This document shows positions 61,555 through 64,000 of a stretch of 64,000 nucleotides of DNA, in pieces. The notes below the pieces were generated by a model. The model was given only the letters and a program-made list of their open reading frames with translations. It was not told where the DNA came from and ran no database searches. The translations under genes and the position numbers were made by a program. Location: positions 20,305 to 84,304 of the forward strand of contig NZ_JAGDXI010000015.1 of the NCBI RefSeq assembly GCF_023256325.1, written 5' to 3'. The stretch is from Caldisphaera sp. GTDB lineage: Archaea; Thermoproteota; Thermoprotei_A; Sulfolobales; Acidilobaceae. Every line of letters starts with the position of its first letter. Positions within the stretch are counted from its first letter, which is position 1.

Positions 61555-62082
61555 TCACCACCATTTATTTGTGTTGTATGCTACATAGTCTACCTCTATA
61601 TCATCGCTCTCCTCTTTAACAACGTAATCTTTTCTTAATGGTTTCAATGCTGCTATTACTGGAGTTAATAGCAATAAACGTAAATCTGGATGATCATCAA
61701 ATGTTATTCCAAAGAATTCATAGACTTCTCTTTCTTGGAATTCTGCGCTCACCCATATTCTAGATAGGCTTGGTAAATGAGGATTATCTCTATTAATTAT
61801 AGTTGACAATCCTATAATATACTTAGATAGTTCCTCATTTAAATAACTTGATATATGATATGTTATTTTAAATTGTTTCTTTGCAATATAGTCAATAGCT
61901 GTGACAGATTTTACATGATCAAAACCAGAATCCTTTAATTTCTTAGCAGATTCGACTAGTTTCTCTGTTGGTACTAATACATCTAAATAACCTTTGTTTT
62001 GTTCAATGCTAATAACATTATCTTTTAATACATTTTTAAGTAAATCTTGTATTGAGATCAACTTTTTCACCTCTCCAACCAC
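61555..62082 (-). CDS. nuoC: complex I-like subunit C
   Basis: LPSLSRIWVSAEFQEREVYEFFGITFDDHPDLRLLLL. Confidence 0.92.
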   Translation of the reverse strand: MVGEVKKLISIQDLLKNVLKDNVISIEQNKGYLDVLVPTEKLVESAKKLKDSGFDHVKSVTAIDYIAKKQFKITYHISSYLNEELSKYIIGLSTIINRDNPHLPSLSRIWVSAEFQEREVYEFFGITFDDHPDLRLLLLTPVIAALKPLRKDYVVKEESDDIEVDYVAYNTNKWW

Positions 62083-62674
62083 ATAAATCTTCCTTAGGTA
62101 TAATATTTTTCATATCTTCACGCTTTGCTTCTTTTATCCAATTAGCTGCTATAGATTTATTTCTTAGCAATTTTTGCAATTCTACAATAGCCCTAGATAC
62201 TGCTTCTGGTCTTGGCGGACAACCTGGTATATAAACATCGATAGGTATCACTTGCCATGGTCTAACTATGTTATAACTATTATAGAATATTCCTCCATCA
62301 AGTGAACAAGCTCCCATAGCAATAGCAAACTTTGGATAAGGCATTTGATCCCATGTAATCCTAACAGAACAAGCCATTTTCTTTGTAACGGTTCCTTCCA
62401 CTATAATTAAGTTAGTTTGCCTTGGTGAAACCCATGGAAGTGATCCATATCTTTCGTTATCAAATCTAGGTCCCCATGCAGCCCCTATTTCACAGCCGCA
62501 ACAACTAGTCATTAAGTGAACAGGCCATAGACTAAAGGCGTTAGCCCAATCAACCATCTTCCCAATAGTCCCTTTTAAAAGAGCATTCTTGGCCATTTCA
62601 GCTGCTGTATCTAAATCTCCTATAAAAAACCTACCTTTTTCCTCTCCATTTCCTTTCTCTTCATTTTTACTCAT
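62036..62674 (-). CDS. nuoB: complex I-like subunit B
   Basis: WPVHLMTSCCGCEIGAAWGPRFDNERYGSLPWVSPRQTNLIIVEGTVTKK...VYIPGCPPRPEAV. Confidence 0.96.
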   Translation of the reverse strand: MSKNEEKGNGEEKGRFFIGDLDTAAEMAKNALLKGTIGKMVDWANAFSLWPVHLMTSCCGCEIGAAWGPRFDNERYGSLPWVSPRQTNLIIVEGTVTKKMACSVRITWDQMPYPKFAIAMGACSLDGGIFYNSYNIVRPWQVIPIDVYIPGCPPRPEAVSRAIVELQKLLRNKSIAANWIKEAKREDMKNIIPKEDLCGWRGEKVDLNTRFT

Positions 62675-62688
62675 ATCTACAAATCACC

Positions 62689-63111
62689 TCAATCCAAAAT
62701 CCATTTTCTAATTTTCTTAGCCTCATATGCAGCATATGCCAACAAAGGGGCAAATACTAAAACTAATACTAAATATAATAGAAGGGCATGAAATATTAGT
62801 GTTTTAGGAACAATAGTTATAAATGTTAGAAGCACAACAGCCGGTTCCATGGCTAAAAACATAACTAAATAACCAAAATATTGAAATGAAACTTTCCCTT
62901 TACCTACTCCTTTTGGTGGGTTGGCAGATTCAAATGGTAATTTTTTATATGGCTCTGTTTTTTCTACATCTTCACTAGCCTTTAATAGCCATTTCAAAAG
63001 ATATATTACTGCAACTAATAATAGGAAAACTACTATTGGTACTATTACCATCGAATTCGCAGTTATTACAAATGTATTATAGGCTATTGACAAATTAAAT
63101 TCACCCTTCAC
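62689..63111 (-). CDS. nuoA: complex I-like subunit A
   Basis: Three helices, KLPFESANPPKGVGKGKVSFQYFGYLVMFLAMEPAVVLL. Confidence 0.88.
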   Translation of the reverse strand: MKGEFNLSIAYNTFVITANSMVIVPIVVFLLLVAVIYLLKWLLKASEDVEKTEPYKKLPFESANPPKGVGKGKVSFQYFGYLVMFLAMEPAVVLLTFITIVPKTLIFHALLLYLVLVLVFAPLLAYAAYEAKKIRKWILD

Positions 63112-63549
63112 GTATCAAATAAGTATTAGGAGTTTTATTTATTTTTTTACCTTTGTATTGTATAGTTATTTCTAATAAATATTTTTATACCGGTTTTGAT
63201 AAACTAAACTATTAATTACTTCTTAAGGAATGCATTTATAACTTTATCATTAATCTAAAGCTTTCAAATTTTATTTTTAATTAAAATAGTTAAGAATCCT
63301 TGCTAACATTATTGTCAAAAAAGATAAATAATCTCTACTTATACAATAACAAGGTTATGCAATACCAAGAAGCTGTATAGAATACGAATAAAAAACTAGA
63401 ATATAATCCATAATGGGTTAAATCCTTAGATCCTATAGGAGTCTTCATTTGATTATAAAATGGGAAATAGAAAATATTTTATGTCATCGAAGTAAAACCT
63501 TTAAATCTACACAAACGTAAAAATAAAAGGAAGAGCTATAACAAAAACT

Positions 63550-63951
63550 ATGGGGAGAAAATTGGTAGAAAGAGTTCCACCTGAAGCTGAGGCAAAATAT
63601 AATAAATATTTGCAGTTAAGAGACTCATATAATGTTATAGTCCAAGAAAGAATGAATGCCGAGTCATCATTAGGAGAAATTGAAAAGGTATTAGAGAAAT
63701 TAAAAGTATTGGGGCCTGATGCCGAACTGTATAAAATGACCGGTTTTGTTTTAGTAAAAAGCAAGAAAGAGGATTTGGAAAAAGAACTTGAAACCAAGAA
63801 AGAGGATTTGGAACTAAGAATAAAAGCACTTAAAAATCAAGAATCAATGGTAAAGGAACAAATAGATAAAATTGCAGTAGAATTAAAACAATTGTTATCA
63901 GGTATCGGAGGTCCTGTAACTAAAGGAGGAATTGGAGGGGCAGGAAGTTAA
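63550..63951 (+). CDS. pfdB: Prefoldin beta subunit
   Basis: RVPPEAEAKYNKYLQLRDSYNVIVQERMNAESSLGEIEKVLEKLKVLGPDAELYKMTGFVLVKSKKEDLE. Confidence 0.92.
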   Translation: MGRKLVERVPPEAEAKYNKYLQLRDSYNVIVQERMNAESSLGEIEKVLEKLKVLGPDAELYKMTGFVLVKSKKEDLEKELETKKEDLELRIKALKNQESMVKEQIDKIAVELKQLLSGIGGPVTKGGIGGAGS

Positions 63952-64000
63952 AAATAGGTAATTATTTTGATAAAAACTAATTCACAAAATTTTTTATTAG

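Noticed and set aside
63762-63813. Exact 19-nt direct repeat (CAAGAAAGAGGATTTGGAA, period 33) in pfdB
   Set aside because: Falls in a coiled coil with no apparent length expansion against the normal prefoldin beta pattern; likely compositional

Overview
A 64 kb stretch of an AT-rich crenarchaeal chromosome. An Acidilobales/Sulfolobales-like thermoacidophile is a guess from gene content only. It is mostly housekeeping sequence. (1) A sulfur-trafficking/quinone-reductase cluster: dsrE-like, tusA, and two SQR-like flavoprotein + DUF1641 pairs. (2) Information-processing genes: RIO2 kinase, DUF460, AdoMet synthetase, FtsY, prefoldin alpha and beta, LX, S26e, L40e, DNA ligase, RNase P Rpr2, XPD, RNase Z, NFACT/Rqc2, aEF1-beta. 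(3) Three tandem multi-CBS genes. (4) A tungstate/molybdate-type ABC transporter. (5) An 11-gene complex I-like operon (nuoABCDHIJKMLN) without nuoEFG. There are six tRNA genes. Four carry apparent introns, and two of these are at non-canonical positions (Thr D-arm, Lys variable region). Two small proteins absent from the ORF track were read directly: L40e and a ribbon-helix-helix protein. Accessory sequence is limited to an ORF-less IS200/IS605-like relic with a TnpB/omegaRNA-type right end, a GC-richer secreted-protein gene beside it, an IS607-type recombinase N-terminal fragment beside tRNA-Glu, and a possible transposase remnant. The most worthwhile follow-ups are the solo omegaRNA-like element, a candidate C/D-box sRNA overlapping the start of a metallophosphoesterase that has no usual start codon, the D-arm tRNA intron, and an operator-like repeat in a divergent MFS/regulator promoter. 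No CRISPR array, provirus or clearly new defence system was seen.
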